Below are positions 8,206-16,243 of a DNA stretch of 64,000 nucleotides, in pieces; within the stretch, counting starts at the first letter, position 1; each line of letters opens with the position of its first letter. The stretch comes from [Eubacterium] cellulosolvens LD2006 (GTDB taxonomy: Bacteria; Bacillota; Clostridia; Lachnospirales; Lachnospiraceae): NCBI RefSeq assembly GCF_000621585.1, contig NZ_JHXY01000018.1, positions 1 through 64,000 of the forward strand, written 5' to 3'. The notes beneath the pieces are model-generated. The model was not told the DNA's origin and made no database searches. It saw nothing but the letters and a program-made list of their open reading frames with translations. The position numbers were made by a program, and so were the translations under genes.

Positions 8206-8607
8206 ATGAGAAAAAAGCCTTATATGATCCATACGATGACGGATGAGACTTATGCCGTGAACTGCACGTTGGAACTGCAAGGTGCAGGGAAAAAGCAGAC
8301 CATGTTCTGGGTGGCATTTCTCTCGCAATGCTACTGGATGATTGGAGCTGTCATAGGGGGAGTATTGGGACAGCTGATCCCGTTCTCCATGGAAGGCATT
8401 GATTTTTGCATGACAGCGTTGTTCGTTATCATTTTCATAAATCAGTGGGAGAAGGCAGATACTCATTTTCCTGCACTCGCAGGCTTGGCGATTGGGATCA
8501 TATGTCTTTTGATATTTGGTGAGAATCAGTTTATGCTGCCCGCGCTTATCATCGTGTCCATGCTTCTGGTGCTCTATAACGCAAGAAAGAAGGGCTCGGC
8601 GGTATGA
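8206..8607 (+). pseudogene. azlC: 5'-truncated AzlC (branched-chain amino acid exporter subunit)
   Basis: The 133 residues correspond to the C-terminal two thirds of AzlC: the TDETYAVN motif at about 12-19, then hydrophobic helices at about 38-60, 68-84 and 90-125. Intact AzlC has about 230 residues. The N-terminal helices are missing, and an in-frame TAA lies at 8182-8184. Upstream, another frame encodes MNRAISKVSGKRYEKKALY, which looks like the AzlC segment just before TDE, so there is also a frameshift near 8240. It overlaps azlD by four bases, the usual coupling. The protein is probably inactive. Confidence 0.75.
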
Positions 8608-8930
8608 CGGGAACAGTTTATTTTTGGGTTGCAATCGCAGTTTCGGCTGTGATCACATTTGGACTCAGAGCACTTCCTTTTGTCCTTTTCAGAGGCGGAC
8701 GCAGTATGCCGGACTGGATGAAGAGGCTGGGCCAGATCCTTCCTTCAGCAATAATGGCAGTGCTTATCGTATACTGCCTGAAGGGAGCGAAGAGTGACCT
8801 GATCGGAACGGGAATCCCGGGAATCATAGCAGTTCTTGTCGTAGCTGTGAGCTATAAGTGGAAGCACAATACTTTTATCAGTATCATTGTCGGAACGGCG
8901 GTTTATATGGTGATGTTGAGAGTTATATAA
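8604..8930 (+). CDS. azlD: AzlD family branched-chain amino acid transport protein
   Basis: The 108-residue membrane protein matches AzlD, the small partner of AzlC in export of branched-chain amino acids. It has four hydrophobic helices and the conserved FGLRALPFVLF at about residues 18-28, followed by WMKRLGQILPSAIMAVL. Length is normal for the family. Its ATGA overlap with azlC shows translational coupling. Since azlC is truncated, this intact subunit is likely an orphan. Downstream is a sirtuin remnant on the same strand. Confidence 0.88.
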   Translation: MTGTVYFWVAIAVSAVITFGLRALPFVLFRGGRSMPDWMKRLGQILPSAIMAVLIVYCLKGAKSDLIGTGIPGIIAVLVVAVSYKWKHNTFISIIVGTAVYMVMLRVI

Positions 8931-8936
8931 TTTCGA

Positions 8937-9325
8937 CATTACTCACTACGGGGGATGGAAAGATCAGTATGAGGATACCATCTGAACTGATTCCGAAGTG
9001 CCCGGATGACGGAAATGATGTCGCCATGAATCTGAGGGCGGATGATTCTTTTGTGGAGGACGATGGGTGGCACAGAGCGTCAGCGGCATATTCGGATTTT
9101 CTGAGAAGGCATGAAGGACTGCATGTGCTGTATCTTGAACTTGGAGTAGGAGCAAACACTCCGGTAATCATAAAATATCCATTTTGGCAGATGACATTAT
9201 CGAATGAAAATGCCGTATATGCCTGTTTGAACTATGGTGAAGCCTTTTGCCCCGGAGAACTAGAAGATAGAAGTATATGTATTGATGGTGATATTGGAGA
9301 TGTGTTTGATATGCAGATTTTTTGA
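8937..9325 (+). pseudogene. C-terminal fragment of a SirTM-type sirtuin
   Basis: Reading from about 8937, the frame gives a C-terminal sirtuin half with RIPSELIPKCP, LELGVGANTPVIIKYPFW and ACLNYGEAFCP, ending ICIDGDIGDV. This is the M-class (SirTM) sirtuin type that, in Firmicutes, pairs with macrodomain and lipoylated carrier proteins in reversible ADP-ribosylation. The NAD-binding N-terminal half (about 150 residues) is absent. The second zinc cysteine pair has changed to CPDDG. Fusion directly behind azlD suggests deletion of the intervening DNA. Confidence 0.75.
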
Positions 9326-9410
9326 AGGTGTCCGCAAAAAGTCCGCATTATGTCCGCACAAGGAGCGTACCGAGCGGAAAGACTTACAATCGAAAGAAGG
9401 AAAAGCAGAG

Positions 9411-9443
9411 GTTGCTACGTGCCAGTGGTACGTGTTCAGCAAC
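9411..9443. repeat. Imperfect palindrome
   Basis: GTTGCT ... AGCAAC with an inner ACGTGCC/GGTACGT helix forms a hairpin of about 13 pairs. Just upstream, TCCGCA occurs three times (9331-9356). Its role is unknown. Confidence 0.5.
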
Positions 9444-9525
9444 GACCAAAGCGAAGCGGAGACCGGCAAGGAATTCAGAAATGGATTTGAGGCCGATCTT
9501 TTTTTGCAGAATTATATTTTTTTGT

Positions 9526-9556
9526 TTGACTATGACGTAGCGTAATAGTTTATGAT
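9526..9556 (+). promoter_or_regulatory. MerR-type promoter with 19-bp spacer
   Basis: TTGACT (9526-9531) and TATGAT (9551-9556) are separated by 19 bases instead of 17, the hallmark of promoters that MerR-family proteins activate by twisting DNA. ACTAT ... ATAGT forms an inverted repeat inside the spacer. The regulator gene follows directly, so autoactivation is expected. Confidence 0.85.
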
Positions 9557-9584
9557 GTAATCACACGTGAAGGAGATGATAGCC

Positions 9585-10310
9585 ATGAAGACAGTAAATG
9601 AAGTGAGTAAGCTGACAGGAGTGAGTATACGCACGCTGCAGTATTACGATAAGATAGGACTCTTAAAACCGGCGGAGTATACCGAGTCCGGATACAGGCT
9701 GTATGATGATGCGGCGCTGGAGAGACTTCAGCAGATTTTACTGTTTCGTGAGCTTGAGTTTCCGCTTAAGGATATCAAGGATATCGTAACCAGATCTGAT
9801 TTTGACAAGAGATTGGCACTTGACCAGCAGATAGAACTTCTAGAATTAAAGAAGGAACACATCGAAAATTTGATCAGTATGTGCCGTGGATTAAAACTGA
9901 GAGGAGTGAGACATTTGGATTTTACAGCATTTGATTCAAGCAAATTAGACGAATACGCTAAGCGTGCAAAAGAACAGTGGGGTAATACTCCGGAATATAA
10001 GGAATTTGTAGAGAAGGACCAAAAGCGTTCAAAGAGCGAGGAAGAAAGAATGATGGCCGATTTCATGAAAATCTTTGAAGAGTTCGGAGGTATGAAGGAT
10101 CAGGATCCTGCTTCTGCAGAAGTACAGGATCAGGTAAGGAAGCTGCAGAGCTTTATTACCGAGCATTTTTATAAGTGTTCTAATGAGATTCTTTCCGGAC
10201 TTGGTAAGATGTATGCCGGTGGCGGAGAATTCACCGAGAACATTAATAAGATGGGCGGAGAAGGAACTGCTGAATTTACTCACCGGGCGATACAGATTTA
10301 CTGCGGATGA
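9585..10310 (+). CDS. MerR-family regulator with TipAS drug-binding domain
   Basis: The 241-residue protein has a MerR winged helix (VNEVSKLTGVSIRTLQYYDKIG, quoted in part, residues 4-40), a long dimerisation coiled coil (about 75-110) and a C-terminal TipAS domain (about 125-240). The last contains EQWGNTPEYKEF and a GEGTAEFTHRAI end. TipA-type proteins bind thiopeptide or other antibiotics and then activate transcription. AAGGAG nine bases upstream marks the ATG at 9585. Its promoter has the 19-base spacer this family acts on. The full family length is present, so it should be functional; target genes other than itself are unknown. Confidence 0.92.
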   Translation: MKTVNEVSKLTGVSIRTLQYYDKIGLLKPAEYTESGYRLYDDAALERLQQILLFRELEFPLKDIKDIVTRSDFDKRLALDQQIELLELKKEHIENLISMCRGLKLRGVRHLDFTAFDSSKLDEYAKRAKEQWGNTPEYKEFVEKDQKRSKSEEERMMADFMKIFEEFGGMKDQDPASAEVQDQVRKLQSFITEHFYKCSNEILSGLGKMYAGGGEFTENINKMGGEGTAEFTHRAIQIYCG

Positions 10311-10569
10311 CCAAATGTTCATAAGCCTGTTTGTAGATCGCCAGCCGAGCTTTCTTCAGCATGCCTTAACAAAGCCGGTAGTCGCTATCGGTTAACTGTT
10401 TCATTGCCTGTATTGTTGAGTTTTCAAGGAACAAATCCCATTTGGGGTATGGGAAGTTTTAGTTCATAAGAGCACGAGATCCAAAGCCGAGATTCTAGCA
10501 TTCCTGGAAAGCAGAGCTTGATCAGTTCTGCTTTGCCTTTTGAGTTGTAAAATCCTGGGAAGGTAGCAT
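10311..10569. other. Intergenic region with an inverted-repeat copy and a hairpin
   Basis: A 51-base segment (10387-10437) reappears inverted at 32566-32616. Between TipA and it, the minus strand reads MLKKARLAIYKQAYEHLVIR, protein-like but unidentified. At 10504-10535, AAAGCAGA and TCTGCTTT form a hairpin beyond the stop of the bile salt hydrolase gene; the T-run is poor on both strands. Confidence 0.5.
10387..10437 (-). repeat. 51-bp repeat, copy A (inverted relative to 32566-32616)
   Basis: On the minus strand it begins GATTTGTTCCTTGAAAACTC and ends AACAGTTAACCGAT. It matches 32566-32616 at 48 of 51 positions by eye. The motif TTGTTCTTTGAAAACT resembles sequences common in Firmicute rRNA spacers. 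Confidence 0.8.
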
Positions 10570-11556
10570 TTAAGCTTTTCCCTGCTCTTCATAGAGAATC
10601 TGCATCTTTTTTCTGAGAGGATATCGGAAGAGCTCTTTGCCGCTCAAATCCTCGGCAAACAATTTCACAGCGGTGACCTGCGGGTTTTCGTAGGTCCGGT
10701 AATAATAAATGCCTTTATCCATGTTGCAGCAGGAAGAGTAGATCGTGATTTCATATTTATGATTTCCCAGATGTACACAGCCTCTTTGCTGCTCCACAGA
10801 TCCGAGAATGTGGAAGAATTGACTGACACTCTCGGCTTCAGAACTACCGGAGACAGCGTTCATTCTGGTAAATGCGGCTTTTGCAAAACGTGAGGCCGAT
10901 GAAAGATCACCCGGCAGACCGATCGCCCCCATGCCGCGGCTGTATTCTTCCAGTCCGATTTCTTTTGCAAAAGCATTCCGGGCCGGTTCCGGTGAAAGAT
11001 TCATATAATTACTGAGGAAAAACAACTGCTTATCAAACGGAGGATTGTTGGTCATGACGCCTACCGGATTATCGTGCACCTTCAGTCCTTCTTTGACAGA
11101 CTCGACAACAATCGCTTCCTTCTGATCCGCGATCATCCAGTGCAGCGGAGACAAGGGAAGCTCGCTGCTGAAGCTTATATCAACCAGGTTTATGCGGGAC
11201 AAAAGCTCTCTGGCTTCCGCAACACTTGCGCACTGGCACAGAATCCACGGAATAAACTCAAAGGGAGCGATGTTGTCTGCATCCGGGCACTCGTTTTTGT
11301 AGTCGGCGTTGCCGGGAAAATTCAATCCCGCCATGCCAAGTCCCTTTTCGTTTATCGCATCGTAATACAGTGGATAATTGTCCACCACAAATGCCATGCC
11401 GATCAAAGCATAGTGCTGCTCGATGGTATTTTTACAACGAAAGGCAAAGGGAAAATTTCTCGGTGTAATTGTGACCTCTTCGTGATAGGAAAACTCCAGA
11501 TCAAGATTGCGTCCAAAATAGTGATCTTGTGTCGAATACGTAATTGCTGTACACAT
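10570..11556 (-). CDS. bsh: Conjugated bile salt hydrolase (choloylglycine hydrolase family)
   Basis: This N-terminal nucleophile enzyme cleaves the amide bond of glycine- or taurine-conjugated bile acids. The catalytic Cys2 is exposed after Met1 removal. Other active-site residues are in place: Arg16 and Asp19 (FGRNLDLEF), Asn79 (GLNFPGN), Asn170/171 (MTNNPPF) and Arg223 (ASRFAKAAF), matching Cys2, Arg18, Asp21, Asn82, Asn175 and Arg228 of characterised enzymes. At 328 residues it is normal length and lacks a signal peptide, so it is cytoplasmic. AAGGAGG precedes the ATG. A penicillin V acylase is possible but less likely. It points to an intestinal host. Confidence 0.93.
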   Translation of the reverse strand: MCTAITYSTQDHYFGRNLDLEFSYHEEVTITPRNFPFAFRCKNTIEQHYALIGMAFVVDNYPLYYDAINEKGLGMAGLNFPGNADYKNECPDADNIAPFEFIPWILCQCASVAEARELLSRINLVDISFSSELPLSPLHWMIADQKEAIVVESVKEGLKVHDNPVGVMTNNPPFDKQLFFLSNYMNLSPEPARNAFAKEIGLEEYSRGMGAIGLPGDLSSASRFAKAAFTRMNAVSGSSEAESVSQFFHILGSVEQQRGCVHLGNHKYEITIYSSCCNMDKGIYYYRTYENPQVTAVKLFAEDLSGKELFRYPLRKKMQILYEEQGKA

Positions 11557-12116
11557 AGTCTGCCTGCCTCCTTATTGAGTATCCTTATTCTGTTGTCTGA
11601 TATTGCCTTAAGTATCAGAGTATATATTCCTTTCGAACAGCCTGCCTTTGTTATTTAAAACAATTATAGCAGATTTCTTCTTTCACGCGTTGTTTTTAAA
11701 GTTCGATTCTGCGTATCTTAGGCGGAACGCTTTGTGTCATGTGAATTCCGGAGGAATATCCTGTGCATCCGGGTTTCGAATCGTAATTTCTTTTCAAACA
11801 GGAGATTTATTGGCATTGATCCTTAAAAAAGGGTGCACGAATCCCGTTGGTGTGATCAGAAGTAGTTTTGAGTTCTCAAGGTACAGTTATCTACTGTTAT
11901 TCCAACTGAACAGACAGCTGCTGAGTGTTTGAGAGTGTCTCATAATACTCTCGCTTATACGGACAGCCGCTACACAGTTTGAATGTTATATATCTTGCTG
12001 AGTTTAATTTTTTTGTTGCTATCAAGTGAAACGGTGTTTAAAATAGCCACTCCTTGCAAATAGTAATATAATATATATTATAATTTGTAATATATATTAC
12101 GGACAGGGGGGATTTT
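11557..12116. other. Divergent intergenic region
   Basis: It separates bsh (minus) from the GH3 gene (plus). A TATAAT box on the minus strand (11663-11668) could serve bsh, with only a poor -35. The stretch from 11700 to 12000 holds no convincing gene. At its right end two AT-only palindromes precede the GH3 gene. Confidence 0.45.
12063..12100. promoter_or_regulatory. Paired AT palindromes upstream of the GH3 gene
   Basis: GTAATATATATTAC (12087-12100) is a perfect 14-base palindrome. Just upstream, ATAATATATATTAT (12068-12081) is a second palindrome with the same core, also preceded by GTAAT. Their spacing of about 19 bases places them on one DNA face, fitting a two-site operator; they also contain possible -10 boxes. 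Confidence 0.5.
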
Positions 12117-13979
12117 ATGAAATACAGAAAGATTGCAGCAATGACACTGGCTTTTTCGCTTGTATTTGCTTCATGTGGTACGACGGCTTCTGAGAACTCT
12201 TCGGTTTCGACAAGCGTTTCAAAGGAAGCGGCCAAAGGCGGAATCGAACGATACGAGGGAAAGACTGCGGAAGAAATTGTCGCGTCACTGACGACGGAAC
12301 AAAAGGCGGCCCAGATGGTAGAGGGCGCTTTTTACAATGTCAGTCCGGAGGACATGAAGACATACGACTATGGATCGGTACTCTCGAATTTCAGTGAACT
12401 GCCGAATCCCTCAGCGGATGACTGGATGAATACAGTCCGCGAATATCAGGAGGGGGCTCTTTCTTCTGAGGCAGCGATTCCTTATATCTACGGACAGGAC
12501 AGCGTGCACGGGGTGAACTACGCCTCCGGCTGTGTAATTTTTCCGCACAACATCAATATGGGAGCAGCCAATGATCCGGAACTCATGAAAAAATATGGAA
12601 GTCTGGTTGGTTCGGATATTGTGCACACAGGCATGCTGATGAACTTTTCGCCCTGCGTGGATGCGGCTCAGGATCCCAGATGGGGAAGAACCTATGAGTG
12701 TTACTCCGACGACAATGAGATGGTCAAAAATCTGTCGGTGGCATATGCGGAGGGACTTCTGTCCGAGGGTGTCGTGGTCTGCGCAAAGCATTTTTTCGGA
12801 GGCGGTTACACGAAGTACGGAACAGGAGAAAATTCGGATATGACTGAGCGCCTCATTGATCGGGGTGATGCGCAAATGTCAAAGGAAGAGATCGACGGAC
12901 AGCTCTCGGTCTATGACGGCCTGGTGAAGGCGGGAGTGCAGGTTATTATGGTGTCCCATTCTTCGCTGGAGGGCACGAAGATGCACGAAAACGCGAAGTA
13001 CATCAGCTACCTCAAGGATGATCTGGGATTTGACGGCTTCGTTCTCTCGGACTGGGATTCCATCGAGAATTGTTCCGGCGCGGATCTGAAGGAAAACGTG
13101 ATCCTCTGCGTGAATGCAGGCATCGATATGCTGATGGAAGCGGATAATTTTGAGGAGTGCCGGGGCTACCTTGTGGAGGCTGTGGAAGAAGGGGCGATCA
13201 GCCGGGAGCGGCTGGATGATGCTGTCACCAGGATTATCAAGGTAAAAATGGACGCTGGTCTCTTCAAAGATCCGTATCTGAAAGAGGTAAAACCAACCTA
13301 TGAATACGGCAGTGAGGAATCTAATAAAGTAGCCAGGGAACTGGCGGTGAAATCTTTTGTTCCTCTCAAAGCAGGAGAGCACATGACCATAGAGAAGGGA
13401 ATGAAAGTCTATGTGAGCGGACCGGCGGCAGACGACACAGGAGTGTTGTGTGGAGGCTGGACATATCTCTGGCAGGGAGAGACCGATGCGAATAACGGTG
13501 AGCGTGTACTTCCGGATTCACCCTCGATTCTGGATGCACTGAAAGCTTCGGCAAAAGAAAAAGACTTCGAGATCATCACAGATCCAAAGAAAATCGACGA
13601 GTGTGATCTGATTGTTCTCTGTGTCGGCGAGCGGCCCTATGCGGAGTGGAACGGAGACACGAAAGATCTGTCCATCGTGGGAGATCTGGCTCTGGAAGGA
13701 AATAAAAAGGCCATCAAAGAGGCTGCAAAATCCGGCAAACCTACGTTGACACTCATTGTCGCAGGACGGAATGTTATTGTGGATGATTATCTGAAAGACT
13801 GGGATTCCTGTATTATGTGTTATCTGCCGGGCTCAGAAGGAGGAAACGCGATCGCAGATGTGCTGACGGGAGAAGCATCGCCGGAGGGCAAACTTCCGAT
13901 GCCCTACTATTCTTCTGTGAAGCAGATCGGAACCGGCAAGTGCTGGCATGAAGCCGGCTGGAGCGCTACAGAAGCTTAG
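12117..13979 (+). CDS. Glycoside hydrolase family 3 lipoprotein (beta-glucosidase-like)
   Basis: The 620-residue exo-glycosidase starts with a lipoprotein signal (LVFASC, modified Cys20), so it should be anchored outside the membrane. The GH3 TIM barrel spans about 50-390, with IYGQDSVHG, the DPRWGRTYE loop, CAKHF and the nucleophile Asp312 in VLSDWDS. The alpha/beta sandwich domain covers about 420-610 with PGSEGG and LPMPYY. The fibronectin-like third domain of many GH3 enzymes is absent. A GGGGGG-type ribosome site precedes the ATG. The substrate is most likely a beta-glucoside or oligosaccharide, but it cannot be fixed from sequence. It appears to be transcribed alone. Confidence 0.93.
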   Translation: MKYRKIAAMTLAFSLVFASCGTTASENSSVSTSVSKEAAKGGIERYEGKTAEEIVASLTTEQKAAQMVEGAFYNVSPEDMKTYDYGSVLSNFSELPNPSADDWMNTVREYQEGALSSEAAIPYIYGQDSVHGVNYASGCVIFPHNINMGAANDPELMKKYGSLVGSDIVHTGMLMNFSPCVDAAQDPRWGRTYECYSDDNEMVKNLSVAYAEGLLSEGVVVCAKHFFGGGYTKYGTGENSDMTERLIDRGDAQMSKEEIDGQLSVYDGLVKAGVQVIMVSHSSLEGTKMHENAKYISYLKDDLGFDGFVLSDWDSIENCSGADLKENVILCVNAGIDMLMEADNFEECRGYLVEAVEEGAISRERLDDAVTRIIKVKMDAGLFKDPYLKEVKPTYEYGSEESNKVARELAVKSFVPLKAGEHMTIEKGMKVYVSGPAADDTGVLCGGWTYLWQGETDANNGERVLPDSPSILDALKASAKEKDFEIITDPKKIDECDLIVLCVGERPYAEWNGDTKDLSIVGDLALEGNKKAIKEAAKSGKPTLTLIVAGRNVIVDDYLKDWDSCIMCYLPGSEGGNAIADVLTGEASPEGKLPMPYYSSVKQIGTGKCWHEAGWSATEA

Positions 13980-14271
13980 AACAAAGTCCGCAAGCGGATT
14001 TTCAAGCGAGAGAATTCAATCTCGGTGAATCAGCAGAGGATTAAGTGACTTGTTTTATAGGAGTTTTTTATAGGGAAAAACTATAGAGGAGCTTCTTGTG
14101 AGGCATTTGTTGATCGCTGGACGAGAATCGCCCCGACTTATCGGGAGGGCGTTGAGTTGCTAAAGGAGATGGGTGAAGCACTTCGAAGAACTGCCAGATT
14201 AACAGAGGCGCACGATAAGCGAATCGCTGCGCAAATGATGCTTCAATAAACAGGGTTGATAAATCAAGACA

Positions 14272-14307
14272 GGCGGCCGGTAGAGAATGATTACTCTACC
14301 GGCCGCC
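14272..14307. terminator. Strong GC-rich hairpin
   Basis: GGCGGCCGGTAGAG pairs perfectly with CTCTACCGGCCGCC over 14 pairs around an eight-base loop. There is no T-run on the plus strand, so it may be a weak terminator, an mRNA stabiliser or a repeat relic. Confidence 0.5.
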
Positions 14308-14355
14308 TCGTTGGTATCCCGGAGTTTTTTGCGCCGGATAAAAAACTCCGAATTT

Positions 14356-14400
14356 AACTTCGCCGAAGTTGACTTCGGTGAAATTGATTTCGGTGAGATG
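14356..14400 (+). repeat. Three 15-bp tandem repeats
   Basis: AACTTCGCCGAAGTT, GACTTCGGTGAAATT and GATTTCGGTGAGATG follow each other without a gap. In one frame they encode NFAEV-DFGEI-DFGEM. The first unit is itself nearly palindromic. An 81-codon open frame runs through them but lacks a clear ribosome site. Confidence 0.7.
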
Positions 14401-14633
14401 GATATCACATTTGTTTACGTGTATGATAAAGCGATTACCCTATTCTTTTTTCTTTGGGATTACGGATACCCAACAGAAATGATACGAGAAAACGATATCA
14501 ACCACGAGTTTATAGTCAGTGAAGAATTTTGATATTACAATAATACTAAGTACGGGTGAAAAGGAGTTTGCTTGCAAGGCATCTTCAGAATCCGGACTAG
14601 CAATTCAGAAACAGAGATGAAGGAAATATCAAG

Positions 14634-14975
14634 ATGATGAAAGACATGGAAATACTCAGAATCAGGGAAATTCTGAAGCGCGTGGATTACATTGCGACTC
14701 TGGAAGAACCGGACAAATTAAAAGGTTTGGACATGGAAGCTACGAAGCAACGTGTTTGTGATCTGATTAAAACAAAGGGATTAAAGGACAAGGACATAGC
14801 CGAGCAATTGGGGATTACTCCACAGGCTGTCAATAAGTGGCGTCACAAAGGAACATTTTTTGTTATAGAAAATCTGTACGCTCTCAGTGGACTTTTGGGT
14901 GTGAGCGTAGACGAGTTATTGGTGCCGAGAGGCTATAAAAAAATGAATGTTTTGATTGAGACTTCATATTGTTAA
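14634..14975 (+). CDS. XRE-family helix-turn-helix protein
   Basis: The 113-residue protein has an unusual N-terminal 45-residue extension and then a lambda-repressor-like HTH at about 48-100. The HTH contains IAEQLGITPQAVNKW, followed by the LSGLLGVSVDELL sequence common to Cro/CI regulators. It probably binds DNA as a dimer and may control the RNA ligase gene 31 bases downstream on the same strand. An AAGGA site about ten bases upstream supports the start; the second Met (14637) is equally possible. The last residues (KMNVLIETSYC) look non-conserved. Confidence 0.8.
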   Translation: MMKDMEILRIREILKRVDYIATLEEPDKLKGLDMEATKQRVCDLIKTKGLKDKDIAEQLGITPQAVNKWRHKGTFFVIENLYALSGLLGVSVDELLVPRGYKKMNVLIETSYC

Positions 14976-15006
14976 AAAGTGTAGGCAGAGGAGTGAAGAA
15001 GGTAAA

Positions 15007-16068
15007 ATGAGAAAACTGGCATCAATACAGAAGATTAAAGAGGTCATGCCAATACCCGAGGCAGACAGGCTGGAACTGGTTTATATTCTTGGGTGGAAGT
15101 GTGTCTGCGGAAAAGGAGAGTTTCATGTGGGGGATCTGGTAGTCTACTTTGAAATAGACTCATTTCTCCCGGTATGTGACGAGTTTGAATTTTTAAGAAA
15201 GAGCTCATATAAGAATAGTGATTTCATGGGCGAAGGATTCAGATTAAAGACCATGAAATTCAGAGGGGAGATATCGCAAGGGTTATGTCTCGGAATAGAG
15301 AAACTTCCAAAGCTTCGGGGGATGACCATTGAAGAGGGGATGGATGTTACAGAAATTCTTGGAGTACGTGAGTGGGAAATGCCTGAGTGGGAAATGCCTG
15401 AGAGGGCAGGTTCCGGAGGAACAATGATTGGTGATCGTCCAGGGTATATTCCCAAGACTGATGAGATAAGAATACAATCCGCGCCGGGTCTGCTCAGCGA
15501 ATTTAAAGGCCTGCCGTATTACATAACTACTAAGATGGATGGTTCAAGTCATTCGATAGGTATAAGGGATGGAGAGATTTCTTACACCGGACACAATTTT
15601 TCATATAAGGATGACGGAAAGTCGTCTTTTGTAGAGTATGTAAAAGCAGTGGGTATTCCTGAAAAGATGAAGGCATATGCAGATGCGCATGAACTCAGCA
15701 CTCTGGCGCTTCAGGGGGAATGGTGTGGTGAAGGAATACAGAAAAACAGGCTCAAATTAAAGAAACCGGAGTGGTTTGTATTTACGGCAAGAGTTAATGA
15801 CAAGAGAACTGATTTGGCAACTCTTAGGAAAATATGTGAATTTGTCGGATGTCAGATGGTTCCGGTAGAAGAGGTGGGGGATGATCTTTTGCTAAAATAT
15901 CCTGATGAAGCTGCTCTTTTGTCAAGATCAGAAGGAATCGGATACAACGGTACAACAAGAGAAGGAATAGTAATTCGTCCGGTTACGCCTGTTCACTCGT
16001 ACACGATTAGCGGCCCTCTGTCAATTAAAGTAATAAACAACAAGTATCTAATGAAACATGATGAGTGA
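15007..16068 (+). CDS. ATP-dependent RNA ligase (Rnl5/DraRnl type)
   Basis: This enzyme would seal RNA nicks by an adenylated-lysine mechanism. The 353-residue protein has an N-terminal OB-like domain (about 1-115: IPEADRLELVYILGWKCV, GDLVVYFEIDSFLP). The nucleotidyltransferase domain has motif I TTKMDGSS with Lys176, motif IV EGIVIRP at about 319-325 and motif V SIKVINNKYL at about 339-348. That order (OB first, ligase second) is typical of the Deinococcus RnlA/Rnl5 group. EWEMP is duplicated by a 15-base tandem repeat near 15370-15400. The ATG at 15007 was chosen because homology starts there. The gene sits behind an XRE regulator and 4.6 kb before KptA. Confidence 0.85.
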   Translation: MRKLASIQKIKEVMPIPEADRLELVYILGWKCVCGKGEFHVGDLVVYFEIDSFLPVCDEFEFLRKSSYKNSDFMGEGFRLKTMKFRGEISQGLCLGIEKLPKLRGMTIEEGMDVTEILGVREWEMPEWEMPERAGSGGTMIGDRPGYIPKTDEIRIQSAPGLLSEFKGLPYYITTKMDGSSHSIGIRDGEISYTGHNFSYKDDGKSSFVEYVKAVGIPEKMKAYADAHELSTLALQGEWCGEGIQKNRLKLKKPEWFVFTARVNDKRTDLATLRKICEFVGCQMVPVEEVGDDLLLKYPDEAALLSRSEGIGYNGTTREGIVIRPVTPVHSYTISGPLSIKVINNKYLMKHDE

Positions 16069-16148
16069 GTTCAGGATTGATATTTAGCTATCAGTATGGC
16101 AAGCTATAATCAGAATTGCGGCGGACGTCTGAGGACAAAGCCTAAGGG

Positions 16149-16174
16149 AGTCGGATGCGTCCGGCTTCTTTTTT
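16149..16174 (+). terminator. Terminator after the RNA ligase gene
   Basis: AGTCGGA pairs with TCCGGCT (one G-T pair) around TGCG, followed by TCTTTTTT. It separates the ligase from the Nudix gene. Confidence 0.8.
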
Positions 16175-16243
16175 GTGTTATAGGAAATTCCTCCGCAATC
16201 TCAAAAGGAGACTAAAACTTCAGAAAAAGTGAGCGAGGGAGAA

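Larger units (their letters stand above)
13980..14633. other. Intergenic region with remnants and repeats
   Basis: A C-terminal coding remnant (about 14079-14249, stop TAA) reads CEAFVDRWTRIAPTYREGVE and ends AAQMMLQ; the family is not recognised, possibly a transposase. A strong hairpin (14272-14307) and a 15-base tandem repeat (14356-14400) follow. The segment after the repeat encodes TFVYVYDKAI, echoing the Nudix protein at 16244-16804. Confidence 0.5.

Noticed and set aside
9329-9443. CRISPR-like repeats (three TCCGCA and a palindrome)
   Set aside because: Units are six bases, irregularly spaced and without spacers of constant length.
10387-10437. rRNA operon spacer fragment
   Set aside because: TTGTTCTTTGAAAACT is typical of rRNA spacers, but no 16S, 23S or tRNA sequence lies at either copy.
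14287-14532. 81-codon open frame through the 15-bp tandem repeats
   Set aside because: No ribosome site, and composition changes along its length. It is better explained as repeat DNA plus a Nudix remnant.
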